Below, piece after piece: positions 47,250 to 56,772 of a stretch of DNA of 64,000 bases; positions within the stretch are counted from its first letter, which is position 1, and each line of letters begins with the position of its first letter. Under the pieces are notes generated by a model. That model saw only the letters and a program-made list of their open reading frames with translations, had not been told where the DNA came from and did not search any database. The translations under genes and the position numbers were made by a program. This stretch comes from Litorilinea aerophila (GTDB lineage: Bacteria > Chloroflexota > Anaerolineae > Caldilineales > Caldilineaceae). The DNA is taken from the NCBI RefSeq assembly GCF_006569185.2, contig NZ_VIGC02000006.1:62001-126000 (forward strand), read 5' to 3'.

Positions 47250-48381
47250 AAAAACTGGCAGATTTGCCAGCCTCAGCCTGCAAGAATTTCTGTTGCGGGC
47301 ACGGGCGTTCATTGCCTTGATCCTGGTGGTGACGACGTTTTCGTTTCTGTCTCCCACCTTCATGACAGCAGACAACATCATCATCGTGGCGAAGCAGGTG
47401 GCGATTAACGCTATCCTGGGTATCGGCATGACGTTCGTGATTCTCACCGGCGGCATCGATCTGTCAGTGGGATCTGTGGCCGGGCTGGCGGCGATGATTG
47501 CCGGCGGGCTGATCAACGAGGGGCTGATCCTGCCCATGTTTGGCGTTATCGTCTACTTCAACGTGTGGATGGTGATCCTCATCACCCTGACCGTGGGCGC
47601 TCTGGTGGGCGCCCTCAACGGACTGATCATCACCCGATTTAACGTCCCCCCATTCATTGCCACCCTGGGGACACTGTACATCGCCCGGGGGCTGGCGCTG
47701 CTCCGCTCTGGTGGGGATACCTACCCCAATCTGGTAGGTCGGCCAGAATTCGGCAACCAGGGCTTTCCCATACTGGGATCGGGCACATTCTTGCCCCGGG
47801 CTATGGTCCAGGGTTGGATACAGCAGCTTTCGGATATGCCCAACTTTGTGACCACCGCACTCCGTTTCCTGGCGATCCCCTATGAAGTCTGGATTATGAT
47901 CGTCTTTGCGCTGATTGCCGCTTTTGTGGCCACCAAAACCCCCTTTGGGCGACAGGTGTATGCCATCGGTGGCAATGAACGAGCCGCCCAACTTTCGGGT
48001 GTACGGGTGAAGCGGATCAAAGTCATCGTCTATATGATCTCTGGCTTCTGCGCTGCCATGGTCGGCCTGATCATCGCGTCCAGGCTGGTGGCCGCCCATC
48101 CAGCTACCGGCGTCTTTTTCGAACTGAACGCCATCGCCGTGGTGGTGTTGGGCGGCACATCGCTCATGGGAGGCCGGGGTACCATCGGTGGCACCATTAT
48201 CGGCGCTTTTGTCATCGGTGCTTTGAATGCGGGCATGGTGATGGTGGGGATTTCATCCTTCTGGCAGCAGGTGATTACCGGCTCGGTGATCGTACTGGCC
48301 GTCATCATCGATCAATTTCAGGCCCGCATGCAGGAGCGCGTAGCCTTACAAAAACAGCAGCAACTGGCGGATGCCTCCTGA
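47218..48381 (+). CDS. Sugar ABC transporter permease (RbsC type)
   Basis: A 387-residue permease with eight to ten TM helices. The CUT2 signature is present: FVILTGGIDLSVGSVAGLAAMI, NGLIITRFNVPPFIATLGTLYIARGLALL and AVVVLGGTSLMGGRGTIGGTIIGAFVIGALNAGM. About 60 residues between helices 5 and 6 (GGDTYPNLVGRPEFGNQGFPILGSGTF) are external. The start at 47218 lies inside the ATPase gene, with GGAGG 10 bases before it. Confidence 0.94.
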   Translation: MDHVSSIATPKKTGRFASLSLQEFLLRARAFIALILVVTTFSFLSPTFMTADNIIIVAKQVAINAILGIGMTFVILTGGIDLSVGSVAGLAAMIAGGLINEGLILPMFGVIVYFNVWMVILITLTVGALVGALNGLIITRFNVPPFIATLGTLYIARGLALLRSGGDTYPNLVGRPEFGNQGFPILGSGTFLPRAMVQGWIQQLSDMPNFVTTALRFLAIPYEVWIMIVFALIAAFVATKTPFGRQVYAIGGNERAAQLSGVRVKRIKVIVYMISGFCAAMVGLIIASRLVAAHPATGVFFELNAIAVVVLGGTSLMGGRGTIGGTIIGAFVIGALNAGMVMVGISSFWQQVITGSVIVLAVIIDQFQARMQERVALQKQQQLADAS

Positions 48382-48537
48382 GTATTTTCGTCAGCTATCC
48401 ACCATTTTCTGCTTACCGATCCAGGACTCAGCTATCAGAAAGGAGTGAAAGAGCCCCTACTAAAGAAAGGTCCCATTTTTGCGATTCAATCCATGCGGAA
48501 AGTCAATCCACTCGGAGATTCAACCACCATTGCATAG

Positions 48538-49620
<1,083 letters not shown>

Positions 49621-49664
49621 GGGCGACTGTGATCCCAGACTGCACCGGCTCGCTGAAATGACAG

Positions 49665-49705
49665 GCGACATCCACAACCAGCACCGGTTGTGGATGTCGC
49701 TTTTT
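49665..49705 (+). terminator. Rho-independent terminator of the sugar ABC operon
   Basis: A perfect 15-bp stem (49665-49679 with 49686-49700), a 6-base loop (AGCACC) and five T (49701-49705), 44 bp after the stop. It also separates this operon from the convergent two-component genes. Confidence 0.95.
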
Positions 49706-49738
49706 GGTCCAGAATTTGAAGCCTGTTTGGGGTCTGCC

Positions 49739-50371
49739 CTACAATCCCGACTGAATTGCCAGGATGGCCGCGTTGGTGCGGTCGGGCACATTCAGCTTGG
49801 CCAGGATGGCGCTGACGTGGTTACGTACGGTTCCTTCGGAAAGGTGAAGTTGGGCTGCGATCTCGGCGTTGTTCAGCCCCCGAGCGATCAGCCGTAGCAC
49901 CTCCACTTCCCGCTCGCTCAGCTCCTCCAGAAGCTGTGATGCAGGCGCTTCCTGTCGGCCGGCCACCTGTTGCATCAACCGGCCCGCCACCGCTGGATCG
50001 ACAAAGGATTTCCCTTCCACCGTCCCCCGGATGGCCTCCACCACCTTCTCCCGGGGGGTGTCCTTGAGCAAGTAGCCCGACGCGCCGGCCCGGATCGCGT
50101 CGAAGACCCACTCGTCATCGTCGTAGGTGGTGAGCACCAGCACCTTGACGGCGGGATAGCGGGCGCGGATCTGGCGCGTCGCCTCGATGCCGTTCATGCC
50201 CGGCATCTTCAGATCCATCAGCACCAGGTCGGGCCGGAGCTGCCCGGCCAGCTCCACGGCCTCCGCGCCGTCCTCCGCCTTTCCCACCACCTGGATGTCC
50301 CTTTCCAGCCGCAACAGCATCTCCAACCCGTCGCGGATCAGGGCCTGGTCGTCGCAGATCAGCACCTTCAT
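49739..50371 (-). CDS. NarL/LuxR-family response regulator
   Basis: A 210-residue regulator. The receiver has acidic residues in LICDDQ, the phospho-acceptor Asp in LVLMDLKMPGMNG and Lys in SGYLLKDTP. The C-terminal LuxR helix-turn-helix is LSEREVEVLRLIARGLNNAEIAAQLHLSEGTVRNHVSAILAKL. Its start overlaps the stop of the kinase gene as ATGA, so the two are made together. The divergent YHYH lipoprotein gene is a plausible target. Confidence 0.94.
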   Translation of the reverse strand: MKVLICDDQALIRDGLEMLLRLERDIQVVGKAEDGAEAVELAGQLRPDLVLMDLKMPGMNGIEATRQIRARYPAVKVLVLTTYDDDEWVFDAIRAGASGYLLKDTPREKVVEAIRGTVEGKSFVDPAVAGRLMQQVAGRQEAPASQLLEELSEREVEVLRLIARGLNNAEIAAQLHLSEGTVRNHVSAILAKLNVPDRTNAAILAIQSGL

Positions 50372-51627
50372 GCTTTCGATCCTTTCTGTCTCCAATCCTT
50401 GAGGATGAGCCGCACGGTGGTTCCCTGCCCCGGTTGGCCGGCAATCTGGAGCGTGCCCCCCACCAGCTCCGCCCGTTCCCGCATGCCCGCCAGGCCGAAG
50501 TGATTGCCGGAGGCCACCTGTTGGGGGTCGAACCCCCGGCCGTCGTCCTCCACTTCCAGCACGATGTCGTGGTTGCACCGAAGCCGCAGGCGCAGGGTGC
50601 GGGCCTGGGCGTGATGGGCCACATTGGCGATGGCTTCCTGGGCTACCCGGTAGATGCACTGCTCCACCGCCGCCGGCAGGATGGGCAGGTGTTCGGGCAG
50701 GGACAGCTCCAGATGCAGGTTGGCGCGCGCGGCGGTCTCCGTGGCTATCTGGCGCAGCGCGCCGGACAACCCCAGGTCGTCCAAGGGGCTGGCCCGCAAG
50801 GCCTTGAGGGCCCGGCGGGTCTCCTGCAGGCCGGACCGGGTGGCGCGGATGGATTGGTCCAGCATCTCCTGGGCGGCTGCGGAATCCACATGCCAATAGG
50901 CCTTTACCGTCTCGAGCTGTACGCTCAGGGCGCTCAGGGTGTGGGCCAGGGTATCGTGCAGCTCCCGGGCCATGCGATTGCGTTCTCGGCTCAGGGTGAG
51001 CTGTTCCAGGGTGTTGGCGTAGTCCACCAGACGGGCGTTGGCCTGGGTCAGCCGCTCGCGCTGTTCCTGCAAATGCCGGATCAAGGTGCTGATGAAATGG
51101 CCCACTGCCAGAAAGCTGACCGAGCGCACCACAGCCACAAAGGTGACCACATACATGGTGCCGGAGTTGCCTGAAGGCAGCATCCATTGGAGCCCGATCT
51201 CCAACAGGGCTGTGGCCACGGCATAAAAGGCCACCACAAACTCGGGATAGTGCCAGGCGGTGATCGCCAGACCGATGAAGAGCACGGGCAAGAGGCGCAA
51301 GGTCAGGCCCTCCACATTGGACATGGGGCCTGGGGGTAAGGGGCCTACCCAGAACCGGTTGGCCACCATCGGCGCAGCCGCGATCAGCACCAGCATGAGG
51401 GGCGTGTAGAGGCGCTGCAACCGGCGTTGAAGCCCCGACCAATGGGCACAGGCCAGAAACATGCATGCCACCAGGCCGTTGACCAGGTAGTAGCGTCCCA
51501 AGGCCTGGGGTGCTGCAGACAGGATCAGATCTGTAGTCAGGAGCAGGACCAGGTAGATCAGCCACATCCAGCCCGCAATACGAAAGAGCGAGCGGGGGTC
51601 GTCGAGATCGTGGTCGTAGGTGTTCAT
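50368..51627 (-). CDS. Membrane sensor histidine kinase (HisKA_3 type)
   Basis: A 419-residue kinase with about six TM helices in the first 190 residues and almost no external loops, so it may sense something within the membrane. A short coiled coil (LQEQRERLTQANARLVDYANTLEQL) leads to the phospho-acceptor His in RNRMARELHDTLAHTLSAL. The ATPase domain has YRVAQEAIANVAHHAQA, VEDDGRGFDP and FGLAGMRERAELVGG. This layout resembles DesK/LiaS-type sensors of membrane or envelope stress. Confidence 0.92.
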   Translation of the reverse strand: MNTYDHDLDDPRSLFRIAGWMWLIYLVLLLTTDLILSAAPQALGRYYLVNGLVACMFLACAHWSGLQRRLQRLYTPLMLVLIAAAPMVANRFWVGPLPPGPMSNVEGLTLRLLPVLFIGLAITAWHYPEFVVAFYAVATALLEIGLQWMLPSGNSGTMYVVTFVAVVRSVSFLAVGHFISTLIRHLQEQRERLTQANARLVDYANTLEQLTLSRERNRMARELHDTLAHTLSALSVQLETVKAYWHVDSAAAQEMLDQSIRATRSGLQETRRALKALRASPLDDLGLSGALRQIATETAARANLHLELSLPEHLPILPAAVEQCIYRVAQEAIANVAHHAQARTLRLRLRCNHDIVLEVEDDGRGFDPQQVASGNHFGLAGMRERAELVGGTLQIAGQPGQGTTVRLILKDWRQKGSKA

Positions 51628-51694
51628 GGCTCCATCTTAGCACAGACCGGGCTTGCTTGCCGTCTGCATATCATCATGTTGGCCTCCCTGCACC

Positions 51695-51710
51695 CATGAT
51701 ATTTGTCATG
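51695..51710. promoter_or_regulatory. Candidate operator between the kinase and YHYH genes
   Basis: CATGA-TATTTG-TCATG, an inverted repeat centred in the 270-bp divergent region. A related CATGATGATAT sequence, read on the minus strand, lies 25 bp closer to the kinase gene. Spacing and symmetry suit a NarL/LuxR-type dimer, so autoregulation or control of the lipoprotein gene is possible. Confidence 0.4.
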
Positions 51711-51897
51711 GCCGGGCCTGCAGATTGCACGGCCGGGATGGAGGAAGCATGATCCTGGGCACTCGTCACCGGCCCTGGAAGGCTGTATCCTGTGGACAGC
51801 CCTGGTGACGGGCGCAGATGCTTTCCGGCCGCAACTGCGACAGTCGAGCATCTTTGATAACTGTGGATTTTCTCAAAACGATTCAGGAGTTACACCC

Positions 51898-53115
51898 ATG
51901 TTGGAGAAAACATTGAAGAAAACAACCCTGCTCGGGGCGATTCTGGCCCTGGTAGTTGTCTTGGCCGCATGTAGCAACACCACCATGGTCCCTATGAGCG
52001 ACCCGAACGTCGGCGCAGGGCCCGTGACAACGGACCAGGAGGGTACGCTCCTCCCTGACCAGGAAGCAGCCACCCTCACTCCCGCGGGAGACACCGCGAG
52101 CACAATCTCGGCCTCTTCGGCGTCGGCGACCTTCGACACCACTGCCGGCATCCAGGCCGTACAATGGGCGGAAAACGTGACCATCACCCTGGGCGAGGAC
52201 ACGTTCCGCTACCAATCCAATGGGCTGCCCAACCACGACCTGCCCGAAAAGTTCCTCATTCCCAAGAACCCGGCCAACCAGCCCTTTAGCAACAAGACCC
52301 TGGACGACTTCAACGTGGTCACCACCACCGAGTACCTGCAGGAGAGTCCCATCGATGTCACCCTGACCCTGCACCCCACCTACGCGGAGACGGTGACGCA
52401 GACCAGCCTAGGGACCATTGGCTACATCCTCAGCGGCGCGCGGCTCTTCAACGACTACGAGAACATGGAGCGCTCGGTGGTGGCCCTGGACGACAACATC
52501 ACCTTCACCTTCGACGAGACGGGCCATGACCACGCCTCGTTTGTGGACGAGTGCAACGGCCATCCCCTGGCGGACGGCTCCAACTACCACTACCACGGCG
52601 TGCCCAAGTGCATCACGGCAGAAATAGACGTGGCGGGCGAACATTCCCACATGCTCGGCGTGCTGCGGGACGGCTTCCCGGTCTACGGACCCCAAGGCGA
52701 GGATGGCGTGCCCATGACCAACGCGGACCTGGACGCGTGCAGCGGTCACTTCGGCGCCACGCCCGAGTTTCCCGAGGGCATCTACCACTATCACCTGACC
52801 GAGGACGAGGCGCCGTACTCCGTGGATTGTTACAAAGGCGTGGTGGACGCCTCCACAGGCGATACCGGTGGCCCTGCCGGTGGTCCTGGCCAGGGTGGCC
52901 GGCCGCCGCAGATCGACCTGGCCGCCGCAGCCGAGAAGCTGGGCGTGACGGAAGACGCCCTGCGCGCGGCCTTGGGCGATCCGCAGCAAGGCCCGCCGGA
53001 CTTTGCGGCCGCGGCCCAGGCCCTGGGCGTCAGCGAAGAAACCCTGCTGGACGCCCTGGGCATCCTCGCCGGCGCTCCTCCGGCCAACGGTCAGCCGCCT
53101 GTCGGCCAGCCCTGA
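51898..53115 (+). CDS. YHYH-domain lipoprotein
   Basis: A 405-residue secreted lipoprotein, signal LLGAILALVVVLAAC with Cys25, then a ~50-residue Thr/Ser/Ala-rich linker. The main domain (about residues 80-325) carries the family motif NYHYHGVPKCI and a second GIYHYHLTEDE, with many His and acidic residues (GHDHASFVDECNGHP, GEHSHMLGVLRDGFPVYGP) that suggest metal binding. The last 85 residues hold a Gly/Pro linker and two ~27-residue helical repeats (AAAAEKLGVTEDALRAALG and AAAAQALGVSEETLLDALG). The role is unknown. CAGGAG precedes the ATG. Confidence 0.8.
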   Translation: MLEKTLKKTTLLGAILALVVVLAACSNTTMVPMSDPNVGAGPVTTDQEGTLLPDQEAATLTPAGDTASTISASSASATFDTTAGIQAVQWAENVTITLGEDTFRYQSNGLPNHDLPEKFLIPKNPANQPFSNKTLDDFNVVTTTEYLQESPIDVTLTLHPTYAETVTQTSLGTIGYILSGARLFNDYENMERSVVALDDNITFTFDETGHDHASFVDECNGHPLADGSNYHYHGVPKCITAEIDVAGEHSHMLGVLRDGFPVYGPQGEDGVPMTNADLDACSGHFGATPEFPEGIYHYHLTEDEAPYSVDCYKGVVDASTGDTGGPAGGPGQGGRPPQIDLAAAAEKLGVTEDALRAALGDPQQGPPDFAAAAQALGVSEETLLDALGILAGAPPANGQPPVGQP

Positions 53116-53198
53116 ACAGGGCAGCACCTGGTTGGGCGGCAAGGCCCCCTATTTTCGAGTCGTTCTACGTGAGCAAATGAGAATCAAGGAGTTGAGCA

Positions 53199-54152
53199 AT
53201 GACCAACAACAACAGATTTGGGCCAAACGGCTGGACACCTGAACGCCTGGGCTCTCTGACAGGCAAAACCTATGTCATCACCGGCGCTACCAGCGGTACG
53301 GGACTTGAGGCGGCACGGATATTCCTGTCCAAAGGCGCCCAAGTGGTGATGTTGAACCGCAATCCTGAGAAGTCGGCCACTACCATCGCGCGGCTGAAGG
53401 AGGAATTTGGCCCGGATGCCGATGTGTCCTTCATCCAGATGGACCTCGCGTCCCTGGATTCGGTCCGGAAGGCAGCCGCCGAGGTGCTCGAGCAGGTTCC
53501 CCGGATCGACGCGCTGATCTGCAACGCTGCCATTGCCCAGGTGCCTGAACTTCGGTTCACCGTGGATGGCTTTGAAAGCCAGCTCGGCGTGAACCACTTC
53601 GGCCATTTCCTGCTCTGCGGATTGCTTTTCCCGCGGATCGAAGCGTCACAGGGGCGCATCGTTGTCGTCGGCAGCAACGCGTACAAAATGGGGCTGAGGC
53701 GAATCCAGTTCGAGGACCTCAATTTTGAAAAGAACTACTCCGCCTGGAACGCCTACGCCCAGAGCAAGCTGGCGCAGATGATGTTCGCCTACGAACTCCA
53801 GCGGCGCGTCCGGGCTGCGGGCAAGCAGGTCCAGGTGTTTGTCTGCCATCCCGGCGCATCCAGAACGAGTCTGATAGACAGCAATGCCGGCCGCTTTAAC
53901 AAAATCCTGTGGGCCATTCTCTCTCGGATAATCGCACAGCCCGCCGAAAGGGGCGCCTGGCCCGAAGTCATGTGCGCAACGGAAGAGGGACTGAAACAGG
54001 AGGCGCTTTACGGTCCAACCAGGCGAGGTGAGACAGTCGGCCCTGTCGGTGAGTGCTCGTTAGATGCAATCGTCCTGGACCGGGAGGCGGCGACCAAGCT
54101 CTGGGAGATCTCTGAAGAGAAGACGGGTTTCCGTTGGGGGCTGCCGGCGTGA
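53199..54152 (+). CDS. Short-chain dehydrogenase/reductase (retinol-dehydrogenase-like)
   Basis: A 317-residue SDR. It has the cofactor motif VITGATSGTGLEAARIF (T-G-x3-G-x-G), CNAAIAQ in place of the usual N-N-A-G, VVVGSNAYKMG with the catalytic Ser and NAYAQSKLAQMMFAYEL with the Tyr-x3-Lys pair. The sequence after Tyr-x3-Lys and the length place it near the RDH/WWOX-like oxidoreductases. The substrate is unknown. AAGGAG lies 9 bases before the ATG. It follows the YHYH gene by 83 bp. Confidence 0.87.
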   Translation: MTNNNRFGPNGWTPERLGSLTGKTYVITGATSGTGLEAARIFLSKGAQVVMLNRNPEKSATTIARLKEEFGPDADVSFIQMDLASLDSVRKAAAEVLEQVPRIDALICNAAIAQVPELRFTVDGFESQLGVNHFGHFLLCGLLFPRIEASQGRIVVVGSNAYKMGLRRIQFEDLNFEKNYSAWNAYAQSKLAQMMFAYELQRRVRAAGKQVQVFVCHPGASRTSLIDSNAGRFNKILWAILSRIIAQPAERGAWPEVMCATEEGLKQEALYGPTRRGETVGPVGECSLDAIVLDREAATKLWEISEEKTGFRWGLPA

Positions 54153-54238
54153 ACAACGGCCCCAGGCCAAAGCTTCTGGATTCGGACTGGCCGTGCTGTT
54201 CGCGGCCGTGGCCCTGCGACGACGGCACGCATAGGCTG

Positions 54239-54264
54239 TAGAGACGCACGGCCGTGCGTCTCTA
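54239..54264. terminator. Perfect palindrome between convergent SDR and cardiolipin synthase genes
   Basis: A 26-bp perfect palindrome (TAGAGACGCACGG and its complement). It lies 86 bp after the SDR stop and 4 bp from the cls stop, well placed as a bidirectional terminator, though no long T run is present. The sequence has the look of a dispersed intergenic repeat. Confidence 0.6.
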
Positions 54265-54268
54265 GTCT

Positions 54269-55744
54269 CTACAGCAGGGGCGAAAAGAGCCGGGCCACCG
54301 AATCCCGGAAGCGCAGCAGGAACGGCCCTTCCTCATATTCCCGCAGGTTGAACTCCCGACAGTGGGTCAGATCCCGGCGAAAGTCGGCCTCCAGCTCAGC
54401 GGCCATCTGCCGGTCATAGATCACCGCGTTGATCTCATAGTTGATGCCGAAGCTGCGGATGTCCATGTTGGCCGTGCCGATGGTGCAGACGGTGGAGTCG
54501 ATGCTCATGGTTTTGGCGTGGAAGTAGCCATCTTCGTAGAAGAAGACCCGTACCCCCGCCCGCACCATCTCCCGGATGTAGGTGTTGGCGGCCCAGTAGG
54601 GGATCTGGCTGCGCTCCACGCCCCGGGGCGCGAGCATCACCTTGACGTCCACGCCGGCCAGGGCCACGGCCTTCAGCGCCTCGGCGATGCTGGCATCCAG
54701 GATGAAGAAGGGCGACTGCAGGTAGATGTGGTCCTGGGCGGCCACAATCATGAGGAAGTAGAGCTGCCGAATGGCTGCCCACTGGGAATCCGGCCCGGAG
54801 GTGATGATCTGGATGGGCAGGTAGCGGTAGGGCTCTTCCAGGGGCGGAAAGTAGCTGGGGTGGGTCAATTTTTCCTTGGTGGCGTAGTACCAGTGGGTGA
54901 CGAAGAGCCCCTGGAGTACCCGGGCCGCCTCCCCGGTGAGGCGCAGGTGGGTGTCCCGCCAGGACTTGAAGCCCGCGCTGCCATCCAGGTGCTCCTGGCC
55001 GATGTTCAACCCCCCTGTGTAGCCGATCTTCCCGTCGATGACCGCAATCTTGCGGTGGTTGCGGTAGCCGATGGTGTGCAGGCGCAACACCGGCGAGTAG
55101 GGATGCACCTGGACGCCGCCGGCCTGGAGTTCCTTTTTGTACCAGCGCTTCAAGGTCCGAAAAGAGCCCACCGCGTCGTAGAGCAGGCGCACCTCCACGC
55201 CGGAGCGGGCCTTTTCAATCAGCAAATCCTTCAGCTGGATGGTGAAAGGGTCGGTCTGCCAGATGTAATACTCCAGGTGGATGGAGTGGCGGGCCTGGCG
55301 GATGTCCTCCAGCAGCCGGGGGTACTTCTCCCGGGCATCCTGCAGGATCTCTGCGTCGTTGTGGACGGTCAGGGCGGAGAAGGAGTTGTTGTAGACCAGC
55401 TCCAACAGCTTGACGTACTGGTTCCCCAGCTTCTGCTGCACCTCGCGGATGCGCTCTTCCTGGCGGGCGATGATGGGACCCAGCCCCTGGGTCAGCTCCC
55501 GCCCCAGATCCTGGTAGACGAACTGCTTTTCCCGGCTAAAGGCCCGCCAGCTCCGCCCAAAGAGGAAGTAGATGAGCACGCCGCCCACGGGAAAGATCAG
55601 GAGCAGCAACATCCAGGCAAAGGTGGATTGGGGGCTGCGGTTCTCGGAGATGATGAACACGATCACGCTCAGGGTGTAGAGGGTGATCGCGGCCGCCGCC
55701 ACGGTGCCCAGGGATGGGAGCAAAGAGCCGCTAATGTCTTCCAT
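54269..55744 (-). CDS. cls: Cardiolipin synthase (phospholipase D family)
   Basis: A 491-residue membrane enzyme that joins two phosphatidylglycerols. There are two N-terminal TM helices (AAAITLYTLSVIVFIISENR, FAWMLLLLIFPVGGVLIYFLFG), with the Q-S-T-F-A-W-M-L-L-L-L-x-x-P-x-x-G-x-x-x-Y-x-x-F-G pattern typical of ClsA/ClsB. Two HKD motifs follow: HRKIAVIDGKIGYTGGLNIG and HAKTMSIDSTVCTIGTANMDIRS. Its start lies within the end of the phosphoesterase gene (14-bp overlap). Confidence 0.94.
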   Translation of the reverse strand: MEDISGSLLPSLGTVAAAAITLYTLSVIVFIISENRSPQSTFAWMLLLLIFPVGGVLIYFLFGRSWRAFSREKQFVYQDLGRELTQGLGPIIARQEERIREVQQKLGNQYVKLLELVYNNSFSALTVHNDAEILQDAREKYPRLLEDIRQARHSIHLEYYIWQTDPFTIQLKDLLIEKARSGVEVRLLYDAVGSFRTLKRWYKKELQAGGVQVHPYSPVLRLHTIGYRNHRKIAVIDGKIGYTGGLNIGQEHLDGSAGFKSWRDTHLRLTGEAARVLQGLFVTHWYYATKEKLTHPSYFPPLEEPYRYLPIQIITSGPDSQWAAIRQLYFLMIVAAQDHIYLQSPFFILDASIAEALKAVALAGVDVKVMLAPRGVERSQIPYWAANTYIREMVRAGVRVFFYEDGYFHAKTMSIDSTVCTIGTANMDIRSFGINYEINAVIYDRQMAAELEADFRRDLTHCREFNLREYEEGPFLLRFRDSVARLFSPLL

Positions 55745-56579
55745 TCTGCGCTTGAGGCGGTTGGTCGTCGCGGATGAGGATGATCTCGGTGATCTCGGGC
55801 GGGCAGTTGATGCGGATGGGCGCGGAGCCGAAGCCCAAGCCCCGGTTGGTGTAGAGCCAGCTCTGGTTCACCCGATACAGGCCATAGTCATACTTGCGGC
55901 CCAGGTGGGGCAGAAACCAGGGCCGGCGGCGGGGCACGCGGATCTGGCCGCCGTGGGTGTGGCCGGAGAGCTGCACTGCCACCTGGGGATGGCGGGTGAA
56001 TTGGTCGGCCAGGTCGGGCTCGTGGGCCAGCAGCACCACTGGCACCCCCTCCGGCACCGACGCCAGCGCAGCCCGCAGGTCCGGCCGGCCCATCCAGCCG
56101 TCATCCACGCCGGCCAGGGCCAGCTGCCCCTGCCCCACCTGGAAGAGGTGGCTGCGGTTGTGGAGGGGGGCCAGATCCACCTGGCTCAGCCCCTGTTCCA
56201 CCACGGAGCGGTTGGTGGAGATGTCGTGGTTGCCCAGGACGCTGAAGACGCCCAGGCGGGCGTTCAGCCCGGCCAGGGCCGGCGCCAGCTCGAAGATGGC
56301 CTCGGCGATGTGGGAGACGTAGTCCCCGGTCAGCACCGTGAGGTCCGGGCGCAGCTCGTTGGCCCGGGCCACCGCCTCGCGAATGAAGGAGACCTGGGTG
56401 AAGGGGTAGAGGTGGAAGTCGCTCAGCTGGACGATCTTGAATCCGTCCAGGGCCGGATGCAGCCCCGGGATGGACAGCCGGATCTGCTCCACGGTCAACT
56501 GTTTACCGATGGCGATCTGGCCGAAATGGCGAAAGAGAAAACGGCTGGTTCGTTCAAACAGTCGGTAGATGTGTCTCAA
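55731..56579 (-). CDS. YkuE-like metallophosphoesterase, TTG start
   Basis: A 282-residue calcineurin-like phosphoesterase with intact metal motifs: VQLSDFHLYPF, LTGDYVSH, VLGNHD, LLAHEPDL and LSGHTHGGQIR. YkuE-type proteins are membrane-associated and cleave phospholipid head groups or similar substrates. No ATG is in a sensible place; TTG at 56579 has GAGGAG 5 bases upstream and gives a natural start RHIYRLFERTSRFLFRHF. The gene overlaps cls by 14 bp, so a joint role in phospholipid metabolism is likely. Confidence 0.85.
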   Translation of the reverse strand: MRHIYRLFERTSRFLFRHFGQIAIGKQLTVEQIRLSIPGLHPALDGFKIVQLSDFHLYPFTQVSFIREAVARANELRPDLTVLTGDYVSHIAEAIFELAPALAGLNARLGVFSVLGNHDISTNRSVVEQGLSQVDLAPLHNRSHLFQVGQGQLALAGVDDGWMGRPDLRAALASVPEGVPVVLLAHEPDLADQFTRHPQVAVQLSGHTHGGQIRVPRRRPWFLPHLGRKYDYGLYRVNQSWLYTNRGLGFGSAPIRINCPPEITEIILIRDDQPPQAQNGRH

Positions 56580-56772
56580 TGGGGCTCCTCGATGGCCTAA
56601 CGTTCGTTGCGCCGGGCGCCATGCCCCGTGGGCTGGCACGCCGGACGCGGACCCGGCCCCCAAGTATACCCTTGAACGGGCCAAAATGCACACCCGGCCA
56701 CAGGCTGTTTGGTCCTGATCTGCCCGCGCCCAAGGGCGGGAGCCCCCTCCCTGGACGCGGGCAGGGTCGGCG

